NCBI GenBank assembly: GCA_046160675.1
Contig: JBJXHH010000120.1
Span: 1 to 16,218 of the forward strand
Length of the DNA stretch: 16,218 nucleotides
Direction: 5' to 3'
Source of the DNA: JACMJP01 sp046160675
GTDB taxonomy: Bacteria; Bacteroidota; Bacteroidia; Chitinophagales; BACL12
Positions 15,867 through 16,218 of this stretch are shown here, piece after piece. How positions within the stretch are numbered: position 1 is the stretch's first letter; every line of letters starts with the position of its first letter. The notes beneath the pieces were generated by a model. It ran no database searches. It had not been told where the DNA came from and was given only the letters and a program-made list of their open reading frames with translations. A program made the position numbers and the translations under genes.

Positions 15867-16218
15867 ATGCAGGCAATAATCATTTCCATCGGCGATGAAA
15901 TTTTGAACGGAACTACTATCAACACAAATGCAAGCTGGATAGCAACGCAAATTCAGCCGCTTGGCATTTCTATTCATGAAGTTCTCTCAATAGCTGATGA
16001 TCATGAACATATTCTCAGCACTCTAAAAAGATATGTTGGGTCTGCTGATATTATTTTTATCACCGGCGGACTGGGTCCCACAAAAGATGACATCACTAAA
16101 AATACTTTATGTGAATTCTTTCAATCAGAACTAGTATTTCATGAAGATATTTTTTTAAAACTGAAACATGCTTTTGAAAAACGGAACCTCCCGTTTGCTG
16201 AAAGCAACCGCAGCCAGG
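15867..16218 (+). CDS. cinA: CinA, competence/damage-inducible protein, N-terminal part (3' end outside the window)
   Basis: The 117 complete codons in the window encode the N-terminal molybdopterin-binding-like (MoCF) domain of CinA. The start MQAIIISIGDEILNGTTINT carries the family motif GDEIL.G followed by TNA. FITGGLGPTKDDITK (about residues 69-83) is the second hallmark block. In characterised CinA proteins this domain acts as an ADP-ribose pyrophosphatase, and the C-terminal domain, outside the window, deamidates nicotinamide mononucleotide in NAD salvage. The first ATG at 15863 is out of frame and stops after 11 codons, so the overlapping ATG at 15867 is the start. The gene diverges from the DUF4197 gene with 112 bases between the two starts. 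Confidence 0.95.
   Translation, partial: MQAIIISIGDEILNGTTINTNASWIATQIQPLGISIHEVLSIADDHEHILSTLKRYVGSADIIFITGGLGPTKDDITKNTLCEFFQSELVFHEDIFLKLKHAFEKRNLPFAESNRSQ

Noticed and set aside
15863..15898. ATG at 15863 as the cinA start
   Set aside because: It is out of frame with CinA and reaches a stop after 11 codons; the overlapping ATG at 15867 gives the family N-terminus.
1..16218. tRNA, rRNA, CRISPR arrays, insertion sequences, integrases and phage genes
   Set aside because: I looked for cloverleaf structures, regularly spaced repeats, transposase-like frames and terminal repeats, and found none I could support. No defence or mobile system is visible.

Overview
The window (about 16.2 kb, A+T-rich) comes from a member of the Bacteroidota. 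Several independent signs agree: a SusC/SusD pair, a protein with the gliding-motility-type (CHU_C) C-terminal sorting domain used by the type IX secretion system, a second EF-G of the Bacteroidota EF-G2 type, DUF4197 and a small Bacteroidota-type HTH protein, and -7 elements of the form TAnnTTTG instead of classical sigma70 boxes. I cannot place it below phylum with confidence.

Layout. (1) 1-479: the C-terminal half of a class III adenylate cyclase entering from the left edge. (2) 684-1132: a small membrane-anchored protein of unknown function split by an apparent frameshift. (3) 1133-1480: a stretch without a convincing gene. (4) 1481-3610: an EF-G paralogue that keeps the GTP-binding motifs but lacks the catalytic histidine of switch II. 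(5) 3701-4554: a YqaE/Pmp3-type membrane protein and a small putative lipoprotein. (6) 4678-6540: a secreted 620-residue protein with four Ig-like repeats and a T9SS sorting domain, ended by a hairpin shared with the opposite-strand gene. (7) 6700-6966 (minus): an 88-residue HTH protein. (8) 7185-8813 (minus) and 8852-10015 (plus): a divergent pair only 38 bp apart, encoding an exported SGNH-like hydrolase with a duplicated C-terminal module and an exported protein made of about eleven 35-residue repeats. (9) 10064-14852 (minus): a susC-susD operon behind a clear -7 box. (10) 15032-15754 (minus): DUF4197. (11) 15867 to the right edge: the start of cinA.

Most products from 3.7 kb to 15.8 kb carry signal peptides or lipoboxes, so the middle of the window is mainly a cell-envelope and secretion region flanked by housekeeping or signalling genes. 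The SusCD pair has no adjacent glycoside hydrolase or sensor, so its substrate cannot be read from context. The exported SGNH-like protein lies on the same strand but is cut off from the operon by the convergent repeat protein and a bidirectional terminator.

For five minus- or plus-strand genes the longest open frame begins with TTG or GTG inside a neighbouring gene or promoter. I chose the downstream ATG, which gives a proper signal peptide or family start. The most interesting observations are the hydrolysis-impaired EF-G2, the unfamiliar 35-residue repeat protein, the frameshifted small membrane protein, and the interlocked divergent promoters at 8838-8863.
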